Shown one piece after another: positions 1-7,633 of a stretch of DNA of 45,902 nt. Source of the DNA: an uncultured Verrucomicrobiota bacterium (lineage in GTDB: Bacteria > Verrucomicrobiota > Verrucomicrobiia > Limisphaerales > UBA9464); NCBI GenBank assembly GCA_903939515.1, contig CAJAHH010000130.1, positions 1 through 45,902 on the forward strand, read 5' to 3'. Made by a program: the position numbers and the translations under genes. The first letter of the stretch is position 1. The number at the start of each line of letters is the position of its first letter. A model generated the notes under the pieces. It saw nothing but the letters and a program-made list of their open reading frames with translations, searched no databases and was not told the DNA's origin.

Positions 1-1
1 C

Positions 2-820
2 CTGGTCAATGTGACGTCCATCATCAACACCTCAGGCACGGTGCAGGAACGCTACGGCTACAACGCCTTCGGAACGAGCCGGGTGATGAATGCCAGCTTC
101 GTCGTCCAAAGCAGCTCCTCCTACAACTGGGAAACCCGGTTCGCCGCCTACCGCTGGGATAGCGAATCCGGACTCTACCAGGTCCGCTACCGCTACTACC
201 ACCCACTCCTGGGAACGTGGATAAATAGGGATCCGCTGGGCGAACGGTTCGACCGAAACCTATATCAGTGTAACTACAACAATCCAATTCGCATAGTTGA
301 TCCAACAGGGCTTTGGGGAATCCAGTTCGGTGATTTTAACATCGGCATAGGCAATCCGAATATCGCTTTCGATGACGACTCCTGGATGGACTTGGCCAAC
401 GGTGCCGCGGCAACGATGGATGGCCTCATTCCGGTCTACGATCCATTAGCGGATCTCTATCAGAATGGCGATATTTGGTCGGATGATTATGAACCCGTAT
501 CCGACTGGGAGCGTAACCTCTACAATCAAAGCCACACTAGCGGAGAAATTGCACAAGTCTGCTTGTTGTCGGCAACTCTATTTCGCCCATTAACTCGTGC
601 GAAACAACCAATCACTCACTTCGGTGGACCGCTGCAACCTGGCTCATGGGTTATGACAGGTGGACCGACCGCTAGAAACTGGCTCATGGCTGGCGCGAAA
701 CCGAATTGGCTTTTACCAGGCAATCAGACTGTGGCTACGGCGCTTCCCGGCTCTTTGCGCTGGCCATCCGGATGGCAATGGATCAAAGGCTTTTTGGGGC
801 AACGCATCTACGCGCCATGA
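2..820 (+). CDS. RHS repeat protein, C-terminal part with variable toxin tip (5' end outside window)
   Basis: The frame is open at the left edge (reads L-V-N before the GTG at 11), so this is the 3' end of a larger gene. The segment up to about residue 100 is RHS core: RYRYYHPLLGTWINRDP and the DPTG motif match the conserved end of RHS/YD-repeat shells. After DPTGLW the sequence turns into a roughly 170-residue variable tip ending in a Trp/Gly-rich stretch (GSWVMTGG, then RWPSGWQW). In RHS proteins this tip is the toxin released from the shell; I do not recognise its fold. A small membrane protein follows after 10 nt, the usual immunity position. The first roughly 240 nt are nearly identical to the inverted RHS gene at the right end, but the tips are unrelated. 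RHS assignment is firm; toxin activity is inferred. Confidence 0.9.
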   Translation: MVNVTSIINTSGTVQERYGYNAFGTSRVMNASFVVQSSSSYNWETRFAAYRWDSESGLYQVRYRYYHPLLGTWINRDPLGERFDRNLYQCNYNNPIRIVDPTGLWGIQFGDFNIGIGNPNIAFDDDSWMDLANGAAATMDGLIPVYDPLADLYQNGDIWSDDYEPVSDWERNLYNQSHTSGEIAQVCLLSATLFRPLTRAKQPITHFGGPLQPGSWVMTGGPTARNWLMAGAKPNWLLPGNQTVATALPGSLRWPSGWQWIKGFLGQRIYAP

Positions 821-830
821 AGAAAGGCAG

Positions 831-1106
831 ATGTTAGCTTTTTTCGACATAGGCATTTTGCTCGCCGCTGTCGCGGGGGATTTTGTTTCCCTGGTACTGA
901 ACGTGCGCCGTGCAGTTAGAGGGCACGGCGCATCTGGTGTGCCTGGTATCTCTTGGCTGATTTATGTCGCGCTCTTGGAGTGGCGAAAGGAAATCTTCTT
1001 CTTCGCCTCCGTCGGGCAAGTCGGTGCTGCGCTAACAGGTTTCCACGTTCTTTGTCACTTCGCCGTCCCTTGGACAATCGAGCTTTTGTGTAGGAGAAAG
1101 AGTTGA
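831..1106 (+). CDS. Small membrane protein, candidate immunity to the upstream RHS tip
   Basis: 91 aa from the ATG at 831, preceded by AGAAAGGCAG as ribosome site and lying 10 nt after the RHS stop. A longer open frame runs upstream to 660 but would overlap the RHS gene, so 831 is chosen. Two clear hydrophobic stretches (residues 2-24 and about 62-88, the latter FFFASVGQVGAALTGF onward) and a weaker middle one (GISWLIYVALLEW) suggest an inner-membrane protein with a basic tail (CRRKS). Position directly behind a polymorphic toxin tip is typical of cognate immunity genes. No family recognised. A membrane immunity protein would fit a toxin acting at the membrane or periplasm, but that is inference. 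Confidence 0.6.
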   Translation: MLAFFDIGILLAAVAGDFVSLVLNVRRAVRGHGASGVPGISWLIYVALLEWRKEIFFFASVGQVGAALTGFHVLCHFAVPWTIELLCRRKS

Positions 1107-1474
1107 ACTCCAAAGAGGTCGTCAAAAACTGCCACGTGAGATTGGCGGCCTCACACAAGCGATGTACATGAATACTGCCGATTCCTTCCGAGTAAAATCT
1201 ACAATTTAAGCAGGAGGTCCACGCTGGCCATAAAGTTGCCGGAGTGGACCGTCGTTAGCCACAGCAGTCTGTGTCGCGGGTTACACCTTGATGCGTTTGG
1301 CATTCGTCTTTTGACGCTCGAAGAGATCATCAACCAAGACCAATTATTAGCATTCCTAGTTACTTTAAGCTCAAGATTGAGCAGGCGGTACTTTCCGTGG
1401 AAGAGGCTGTGCGGATGAGGAAATGATGTTGGATTTATCAAACTGGAGGAACAGTTAAATGGAGAAATAATTAC
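1107..1474. other. Intergenic stretch, nothing firm
   Basis: About 370 nt between the RHS immunity candidate and the next gene. A 60-codon open frame at 1236-1418 has no convincing start or ribosome site and no recognisable motif. I see no repeat, tRNA or hairpin of note. Confidence 0.5.
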
Positions 1475-2518
1475 ATGCTAATTGAGAACGCATTTCACTA
1501 TCTCCCAGAGATTCTCTCGGGGAGTAACTACGCTGCCCAAGACTATGAAGCGGGCATTGTTAATGCCGTGAGCCTCGCGGTTCTACAGGAACTCAATGCT
1601 AGGAATGTTCTAAATCCTCTCGCCGGATTATCGGTTGAGAAACTCTACTCACCCTTGGGTTTCGAACGCCCAGACAATAGTTCTACCAAGAAGCGACATC
1701 TTCGAGCTGATCTATTCATTGATACGTCGAGAACTATGATCGGTTCAGAGGGATTATCGCGTTTTGGATGGCGTCACAAAAACTACCTTGAAGCGAAATT
1801 TTTTAGGCCAGACAGTGCATCCTCAACAAACAATGCGGCGGCGCTTCTCGGGGATGTTATTCGCCTGTGCTGCTTAGTTCCTCCAATTGTTACTAGGTCT
1901 AACCAGAAGAAAATTCCTAACCCTTCACCGTGCGATGGAAACCCATCCTACGATGGCAAGTATCGAAACATCTGTGTTGGGCGTTACCTTTTGCATGTCT
2001 ATGAAGGCCCAGTTGAAACGTTGATGGGAAAAAAGACGCGCGGTTGGGCCAAAGAGTTGCGAAGTCCGAGTGGATCAAAGATTGAAGTTAAAATCGGTGA
2101 CGACAAAGCAGATACCTTCAAAAAGGCGCTTTCAAATGATCTTAGAGACCTGATTGTTAAAGTCGATTTCACAAACCATGTGATCTCACAATTGCAGGAA
2201 ACTGGAAAAACTCACTATCTCTGCGTGCTTACCAGAATCGACAGTTTTACTGTATCGCTGGGCGATCTCAGTTGGATAGAAGACGGGAAGCGCGGAGGAT
2301 TGGAAAGCAAACCTGGCGCGTGGCGAGAACTCCAAGCAAAAGTGGGAAAGCATCTTCTGTTCAGTTCAAAGCTCAAGAAGAAGGGTGAAGATTTGCCCCC
2401 AAACGACGACGAATTGGAAAATTTAGAGAACGTTGAAAACGATGATGAAAACGAGTTTGGTGCATTGGACCAAGGTCGAGTTCCAGTGCCGCAAGTGGAA
2501 AACTCTGCACTTCCATGA
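1475..2518 (+). CDS. Hypothetical protein with PD-(D/E)XK-like nuclease motif
   Basis: 347 aa, ATG at 1475 with purine-rich leader. Not a family I recognise. The N-terminal third contains LRADLFI (D79) followed about 25 residues later by YLEAKFF (E106-x-K108), the spacing and hydrophobic setting of motif II in PD-(D/E)XK nucleases. The C-terminus is acidic and low complexity (DDDELENLENVENDDENE) and looks disordered. It lies upstream of a helicase-nuclease but about 540 nt, including a miniature transposon, separate them, so common operon membership is not shown. Base composition is lower in GC than most of the window. A defence-related nuclease is plausible, but the motif alone is weak evidence. 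Confidence 0.55.
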   Translation: MLIENAFHYLPEILSGSNYAAQDYEAGIVNAVSLAVLQELNARNVLNPLAGLSVEKLYSPLGFERPDNSSTKKRHLRADLFIDTSRTMIGSEGLSRFGWRHKNYLEAKFFRPDSASSTNNAAALLGDVIRLCCLVPPIVTRSNQKKIPNPSPCDGNPSYDGKYRNICVGRYLLHVYEGPVETLMGKKTRGWAKELRSPSGSKIEVKIGDDKADTFKKALSNDLRDLIVKVDFTNHVISQLQETGKTHYLCVLTRIDSFTVSLGDLSWIEDGKRGGLESKPGAWRELQAKVGKHLLFSSKLKKKGEDLPPNDDELENLENVENDDENEFGALDQGRVPVPQVENSALP

Positions 2519-2602
2519 TCAGCATCTCCAAGCAACAACTTTAATGCTGTCCCTAGGGACCTTCGTGCTCACACGGTGGACGATTGATGCGTGCAACTAA
2601 AA

Positions 2603-2737
2603 TGTCAGCGGGCGGTCAAGACTAGCCACTTTGAGGTGGATGTTGAGTGCGGCTCCCACCGCCCCAACGCAACGCCCACCTCAAAGTGGATTGTTTTCAA
2701 TCGCCCATCCTTGGCTGGGATTGACTGCCCGCTGACA
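2603..2737. mobile_element. IS21-like miniature inverted-repeat element (MITE)
   Basis: 135 bp bounded by TGTCAGCGGGCGGTCAA on the left and its near-perfect inverse TTGACTGCCCGCTGACA on the right (16 of 17 match). Inside, CCACTTTGAGGTGG on the left and CCACCTCAAAGTGG on the right form a second inverted pair. The TGT...ACA tips and internal subterminal repeats resemble IS21-family ends. There is no coding capacity, so it would need a transposase in trans. A similar right end is present at about 44535-44602. I see no target duplication. Confidence 0.7.
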
Positions 2738-3060
2738 CCTTCGGCGAGGGCAAAGGTGAGGGTTTCGGCATGGACATCTAGGGCAACGTGTTTGACGTTT
2801 GTTGATGTGGAAGGTGGGGATTTCAGGGCAATACAGCGGATCTGTTCTCAGCTCTGTTCTGACGAGCCACCCCATTGTGGCAATGCCCGACGCCTAGGCG
2901 CCGGACACCCACGCAGCCTTTCCCTGTCTCCCTCATTTCCTCAACCCACCTCGCCAATCCGCTCTCGTGAGCGATAGTGTCTAGTGCGCACAAACTAACA
3001 CCTATGCTCATTCGAAACTTCGAAATCCGCCAACACAATGCATTTTCAAGAAAGGTCAGA

Positions 3061-5583
3061 ATGATTAACTTCACAAAGAAGCTCGCGAACAAGAAGGTGT
3101 CTAAAGTCTCAGATCCAGTTGAGCTATACAAAAACCTCGATCGAGCAAGTGACAAAGGACCTCTCCGGCCATCTCAGGAAGCAATCCTTGGAGAATGGGC
3201 GGCGTTCCACCAATCGCAGCGCGACGTAATTGTTAAGTTGCACACCGGTCAAGGGAAGACTCTAGTCGGACTGCTTATGCTGCAAGCGCGGCTGAACCAA
3301 GGTAAGGGCCCGGCGGTCTATCTCTGTCCAAACAACTTTCTCATAGAACAGACCTGCGAACAGGCAAAGCAGTTTGGGATCCCCACCTCTAAGGCCGATC
3401 CTGAACTCCCAGACGCATTTCTGAATAGTGAACACATTCTTGTTACCTCCGTTCAGAAGCTCTTCAATGGACTTACGAAGTTCGGCATGGATCGAAATTC
3501 CGTAGCTGTTGGAACGCTGCTGATGGATGACGCACATGCGTGCGCTGATACTATTAGGAACGCCTGCAAACTCCGCATTGAAGCATCGGAAGACGCATAT
3601 CAGCGGCTGCGCACACTCTTTGCCAATGATCTAGAGCAGCAAGGTGTTGGCACTTACGCAGACATATGCAACGGAAAGCTAGACGCACTGCTTCCCGTTC
3701 CCTACTGGTGCTGGTACGAAAGGGAAGCGGAGGTTGCAGGAATCCTGTCTGCCGCATCAAATACGGGTAGTGTCAAATTTGTCTGGCCACTGGTGCGTAA
3801 TATCTTGAAACACTGTACCTGCGTCGTCTCCGGGGGGGCAATCGAGATTGAGCCACACATCGCCCCACTCAACTCTTTCGGTAGCTACTGGAATGCAGAA
3901 CATCGAATCTTCATGTCTGCAACCGTAACTGATGACGCATTTTTGATAAAGGGACTTCAACTCGCACCTGAAACTGTACTTAAACCGCTTGTGTACGAGC
4001 GGGAGAGTTGGTCAGGCGAGAAGATGATTCTTCTTCCCTCCCTAATTAACCCGACTCTAGATCGCGCATCAATTGTTTCGAAGTTCGGCTCTACAGATGC
4101 GCGGCGAAAGTTTGGCGTCGTTGTACTCGCGACCTCTTTCAAGAACACAGGGGACTGGGCGAAATATGGAGCAAAGGTCGCCAACACCGAAACAGTGCGG
4201 GATAACATTGGCGACCTCCGGCGCGGCGATTACGCGCAGACGTTGATTCTTGTAAACCGGTACGACGGTATTGACCTGCCAGATGACTCCTGCCGGGTGC
4301 TGATCTTCGATGGCAAGCCCTACTCAGAGAGCCTGATAGATCTCTACGAAGAAGGCTGCAGGCCTGAGAGCGACACAACGCTTATGCGACTTGCACGCAC
4401 CATCGAACAAGGCATGGGAAGAAGCGTCCGCGGCGAAAAGGATTACTCGGTCGTTATTGCAATCGGGTCTGACCTCACACGCGCACTTCGCGATCAACAC
4501 TCGCGAAGCTATTTGTCATCTCAGATGGCAACCCAAATCAAGATCGGCCTTGAGATTGCTGGCTACGCAAGGGAAGAGATTTGCAGTGGAACCGAGGTGG
4601 AAGATGCCTTCCTCGGCCTTATTCGGCAGTGCTTGACTCGGGATGAGGGTTGGAAGGCGTTCTACGCTGAGCAGATGGAGAAGGTACGTCCCAAGGAGGC
4701 AAACAAAACCCTTCTGACAATTTATGCCGCTGAGCTCGAGGCAGAACAGCATTTTTTAGCGGGCGACTACGTTGCAGCCGCATCTCGACTTCAGCGCTTG
4801 CTCGACGAGAACAAGTTTGGTTCATCTGATCGCGGCTGGTATTTGCAGAACCTAGCCCGCTACCACTACCCCAGTGACCAGGTAGAGGTGACGCGTCTAC
4901 AACTTGCAGCACACAATACGAACAGAATGCTCATGCGGCCAGCTCATGGGTCAATCGTCACAAAGCTCTCTTTGATCAGTCTGGGTCGTGTGGAGCGAAT
5001 CGCCGAGTGGCTACGCAGCCAAGGCGATTTCACCCAAGTAGAGATCGCGATTGGGGACATACTTGGCAGGTTAGTCTTCGGAATGAAAGCTGACAAGTTT
5101 GAGCAGGCACTTGATGAGCTAAGCCGCGCTCTTGGCCTTGCAGGTGAGCGCCCTGACAAAGAGTGGAAGGAGGGGCCGGACAACCTCTGGGCCCTAGACG
5201 ATGTTAACTATATCGTATGGGAGTGCAAGAGCGAGGTAGACCTCAAGAGGATCGAGATAAATAAGTCGGAAGCAGAGCAGATGAACCGCTCTGCCGCCTG
5301 GTTTCAGAAGCACTACCCAGGCTGTAAATCCATACACATAGAGGTACATCCCGCGAATCAGGTTCAATCTGCGGGGTATTTCCTAGTAGAAGTTCGTGCG
5401 ATGAGAGACAAAGAGCTGAGGAGTTTTGTCCGTGCAGTACAGAGCTTCTTCCGAGAGTTTCATAGGCTCAATTTCAATGATCTATCGCTTCCGCATATAC
5501 AGAGACTCATCGATGAGCATGCCTTGGATATTAAAAGCTTGTTAAACGGCAGATTCACCCGGAAGGTGTGCGAACGAAATTAG
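3061..5583 (+). CDS. Superfamily 2 DNA/RNA helicase with C-terminal PD-(D/E)XK-like nuclease domain
   Basis: 840 aa from the ATG at 3061, chosen because AAGAAAGGTCAG precedes it; the frame also allows GTG 2977 and ATG 3004. Helicase motifs are clear: Walker A HTGQGKT (61-67), DEAH-type DDAH (156-159), motif III SAT (286-288) and motif VI QGMGRSVRG (from 450). The C-terminal part holds ALDDVNYIVWECKSE: two Asp at 713-714 and E721-x-K723, a good fit to PD-(D/E)XK nucleases. A motor that remodels nucleic acid joined to a nuclease is common in anti-phage proteins. A possible ADP-ribosyltransferase-fold protein follows by 71 nt on the same strand, suggesting an operon. The helicase call is firm; the nuclease domain is probable; defence is inference. 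Confidence 0.85.
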   Translation: MINFTKKLANKKVSKVSDPVELYKNLDRASDKGPLRPSQEAILGEWAAFHQSQRDVIVKLHTGQGKTLVGLLMLQARLNQGKGPAVYLCPNNFLIEQTCEQAKQFGIPTSKADPELPDAFLNSEHILVTSVQKLFNGLTKFGMDRNSVAVGTLLMDDAHACADTIRNACKLRIEASEDAYQRLRTLFANDLEQQGVGTYADICNGKLDALLPVPYWCWYEREAEVAGILSAASNTGSVKFVWPLVRNILKHCTCVVSGGAIEIEPHIAPLNSFGSYWNAEHRIFMSATVTDDAFLIKGLQLAPETVLKPLVYERESWSGEKMILLPSLINPTLDRASIVSKFGSTDARRKFGVVVLATSFKNTGDWAKYGAKVANTETVRDNIGDLRRGDYAQTLILVNRYDGIDLPDDSCRVLIFDGKPYSESLIDLYEEGCRPESDTTLMRLARTIEQGMGRSVRGEKDYSVVIAIGSDLTRALRDQHSRSYLSSQMATQIKIGLEIAGYAREEICSGTEVEDAFLGLIRQCLTRDEGWKAFYAEQMEKVRPKEANKTLLTIYAAELEAEQHFLAGDYVAAASRLQRLLDENKFGSSDRGWYLQNLARYHYPSDQVEVTRLQLAAHNTNRMLMRPAHGSIVTKLSLISLGRVERIAEWLRSQGDFTQVEIAIGDILGRLVFGMKADKFEQALDELSRALGLAGERPDKEWKEGPDNLWALDDVNYIVWECKSEVDLKRIEINKSEAEQMNRSAAWFQKHYPGCKSIHIEVHPANQVQSAGYFLVEVRAMRDKELRSFVRAVQSFFREFHRLNFNDLSLPHIQRLIDEHALDIKSLLNGRFTRKVCERN

Positions 5584-5654
5584 CTGCGCCCAAAGTCTTT
5601 ATCGGGCATTGCGTCGAGTGCTGCCCAATCTCTCGCTCAAGCTGATCGTTTGCC

Positions 5655-6344
5655 ATGAAAGTCTTTAAATGGAGATCACCTGAATGGTGGAGCTGGCTAG
5701 GTGGTCAAAAGAGACGCCCTACTATTGTAAGCGTTACACGCTATATCCAGTCGCATCAGAAGATCGTGGTTTTTCACGGCTGTCGTCCACTGGATGTGGA
5801 GTCCTATTACACAAATGGAATCCGGGTTGCAGATGTTGCTGAGCTTAATCGATCAGCTAAAGAGATTTTTTCCTCTGTTGGCTTTCCTGAAATCACAGAG
5901 TCTTCAATTTCCTCTGCCATCTCTTCGATTAACCACGTCGAACAGGGGGAATTGTACGTGGTGATAGATAAGGAGGATTTAATAAATAAATCGGGTCATT
6001 ACATGATTTATGGAAGCGAGCGTATTTGCGGGATTGGGGCGTATCTATTTGAAAAATCAGGATTTGATTGTCGGCAGATTCTTAAGCGGCATGGGATACC
6101 AACTGTTTTTCATGTGCAAATATCTGTCAAATCTATCCCCAAAGACCAAATTGAAACGCTGGCTGAAAGAGTACATAATGATGTTTGGGAGGGATACAGG
6201 CGCATTCGGAAACCATTTTGCTTTGATTTCCCATTTATGTTGGTTGAATCAGTTCCTGGCACATTTATTGTCGGTCATGAGCACCCCACGGTCATACCAG
6301 ACCCCCTTTTTAATTATCAACTATACCACCACGATTCGCAATGA
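5655..6344 (+). CDS. Hypothetical protein, possible ADP-ribosyltransferase fold, downstream of the helicase
   Basis: 229 aa, ATG at 5655, 71 nt after the helicase-nuclease and probably cotranscribed. Not recognised with certainty. The segment IVVFHGCRP (H41-G42) followed by SYYTNGIRV resembles the first strand and following helix of H-Y-E type ADP-ribosyltransferases, whose NAD-binding strand carries HG or HGT. A second block HYMIYGSERICGIGAYL (Tyr116/119, Ser121, Glu122) would be where the central Tyr lies. No clear third-position Glu could be assigned, so activity is uncertain. The N-terminus is Trp-rich (WWSWLGG). If the fold is right it could be the effector of a helicase-triggered defence pair. 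Confidence 0.5.
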   Translation: MKVFKWRSPEWWSWLGGQKRRPTIVSVTRYIQSHQKIVVFHGCRPLDVESYYTNGIRVADVAELNRSAKEIFSSVGFPEITESSISSAISSINHVEQGELYVVIDKEDLINKSGHYMIYGSERICGIGAYLFEKSGFDCRQILKRHGIPTVFHVQISVKSIPKDQIETLAERVHNDVWEGYRRIRKPFCFDFPFMLVESVPGTFIVGHEHPTVIPDPLFNYQLYHHDSQ

Positions 6345-6529
6345 ATCGTCCTTGCTAAATGATATATCAATCCGTTTTTAGCGGATCGTGCTTTTGCGCG
6401 ATCCTCGCTGAGCAACCGTCTCATTCACCTTGGACCTCAGGGCTGCGTAGCGGGCGTCGGGAATCAGTTCTTTCTTTCTGCCGACTTTTTGCTGTTGGCC
6501 TAACAACGTTAACCGAAGACAATTGACCT

Positions 6530-6847
6530 ATGGAGAATCCTCACTGGATCATAGTTGCGATTATCTCAACGGTTATCAAGGAGAGTGTGTCCGCGTTGCT
6601 GCGTTACGCTGCGAAGCATGCTCCAACGGTCAAGAGTAGGATTGCGACTCTGGTTGTTACCCGCCGGCGATTGATTGATGGCATTCTAGACCTTCTTCAG
6701 AGCGGCTTTCATGCTTGGTTTGCTTGGTTTGGAAGCGGCGCACCAGAGCAAAGGCACCAGATGTTTTTTGTAGCGTTTTTCATGGTAGTTGCAGCGTACT
6801 ATTTTCATTCCGGTGTTGAGAAGGTGGCTCGTGAGACACACGGCTAA
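6530..6847 (+). CDS. Small predicted membrane protein
   Basis: 105 aa, ATG at 6530. An N-terminal hydrophobic helix (WIIVAIISTVIKESVSALL), a basic middle (VVTRRRLIDG) and a C-terminal hydrophobic helix (MFFVAFFMVVAAYYF) suggest two membrane passes. It is separated from the ART-like gene by 185 nt, so it may have its own promoter. Its stop overlaps the stop of the converging HNH gene. Function unknown. Confidence 0.5.
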   Translation: MENPHWIIVAIISTVIKESVSALLRYAAKHAPTVKSRIATLVVTRRRLIDGILDLLQSGFHAWFAWFGSGAPEQRHQMFFVAFFMVVAAYYFHSGVEKVARETHG

Positions 6848-7560
6848 CAAGGTGCTGCACGCGAACTGTTACCGCGATTTTCCGTTTCATGGTCTCTAGG
6901 AGACCCCGGCAGCTTTACGGCGGCTAAGCCTTGTCGCCTTAGCGAAGTGGTAGGGGCGGTGGGGCTTGAACCCACAACCTGACCCTTATAAAGAGCCTGC
7001 CATCCGGCCATGAATATTGTTAATTTGTCCCTTATGTCCCTGTGCCGATAGCCTTTGCCCTTCCGTAGATTGCAGCTTGCACAGGCGACTCGAAAGTTAT
7101 TGGATAGTTCGGTGCCAGCTAGCCCACCAATGTTGGGTTTTACGTGGTCGATATGCCAACCGTAGACGCCTCGTTGCTCAAGATGCCAACGCGTGCGCGA
7201 GCACAAATGGCACCACCCATTGGTTTTATGCCAAATGTCAGCGACTTCTTTTGCGGAAAAATAGGATTTCCGCTTGGCCAACATGATCGGGCCGTCATCG
7301 TCTTCGGTTCGGGGCGCTTTGAATCGGACAAAAAATGGCAGGCTTTTACCGTCATGTTCCTCTGGGTATCGCAAAACATTTCGGTCATAAGCGGCCACCC
7401 AGCCATATTCTGATTGGAAGATATCAAGGTCGTGAGCTGACCAACAGAAATCGCATCCGGCTGGGCCAAATGAACCAAACGGCTCTGCAATTAAGAATGT
7501 AACGTGCCATTGACCGCAGGCCTTGCATGGCAAGTTTAGAATTCTCGGTGAATGCGGCAT
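6844..7560 (-). CDS. HNH endonuclease whose 3' end reads through a tRNA remnant
   Basis: 238 aa, ATG at 7560. The N-terminal part has CKAC (12-15) and CDFC (36-39), probably a zinc site. The HNH core is CHLC (117-120), WHIDH (H136, D138, H139), NNF (155-157) and CASC (160-163), the ββα-metal fold with structural zinc. From about residue 188 the protein reads ALYKGQVVGSSPTAPT, the well-known translation of a tRNA 3' half, so the natural C-terminus was probably lost or altered when an element recombined at a tRNA gene. The true catalytic part is residues 1 to about 185. HNH genes next to integrases often act as mobile-element or defence nucleases; which applies here is unknown. Confidence 0.8.
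   Translation of the reverse strand: MPHSPRILNLPCKACGQWHVTFLIAEPFGSFGPAGCDFCWSAHDLDIFQSEYGWVAAYDRNVLRYPEEHDGKSLPFFVRFKAPRTEDDDGPIMLAKRKSYFSAKEVADIWHKTNGWCHLCSRTRWHLEQRGVYGWHIDHVKPNIGGLAGTELSNNFRVACASCNLRKGKGYRHRDIRDKLTIFMAGWQALYKGQVVGSSPTAPTTSLRRQGLAAVKLPGSPRDHETENRGNSSRAAPC
6948..7000 (-). repeat. tRNA 3' fragment, probable integration attachment site
   Basis: On the minus strand this reads as the 3' part of a tRNA: an anticodon stem GGCTC/GGGTC around loop TTTATAA (anticodon TAT would read Ile), variable loop, T stem GTGGG/CCCAC with the TTCAAGC loop, the 3' acceptor strand CGCCCCT, then A and CCA. No matching 5' acceptor strand (AGGGGCG) exists upstream, so it is not a functional gene. 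Such 3' fragments are left at one end of islands whose integrase targets tRNA genes. The orientation implies that the element lies towards higher coordinates, where a tyrosine integrase is found at 7634-8782. Confidence 0.75.
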
Positions 7561-7633
7561 TCGGAGTGCTTCTAACGTAAATTTAAAGAATATTTATCTA
7601 ACACACTACGAATCTTCACGGAGCCAGCTAGAA

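Noticed and set aside
6948-7000. A complete tRNA gene
   Set aside because: The 5' acceptor strand and D arm are missing, so only a 3' fragment is present.
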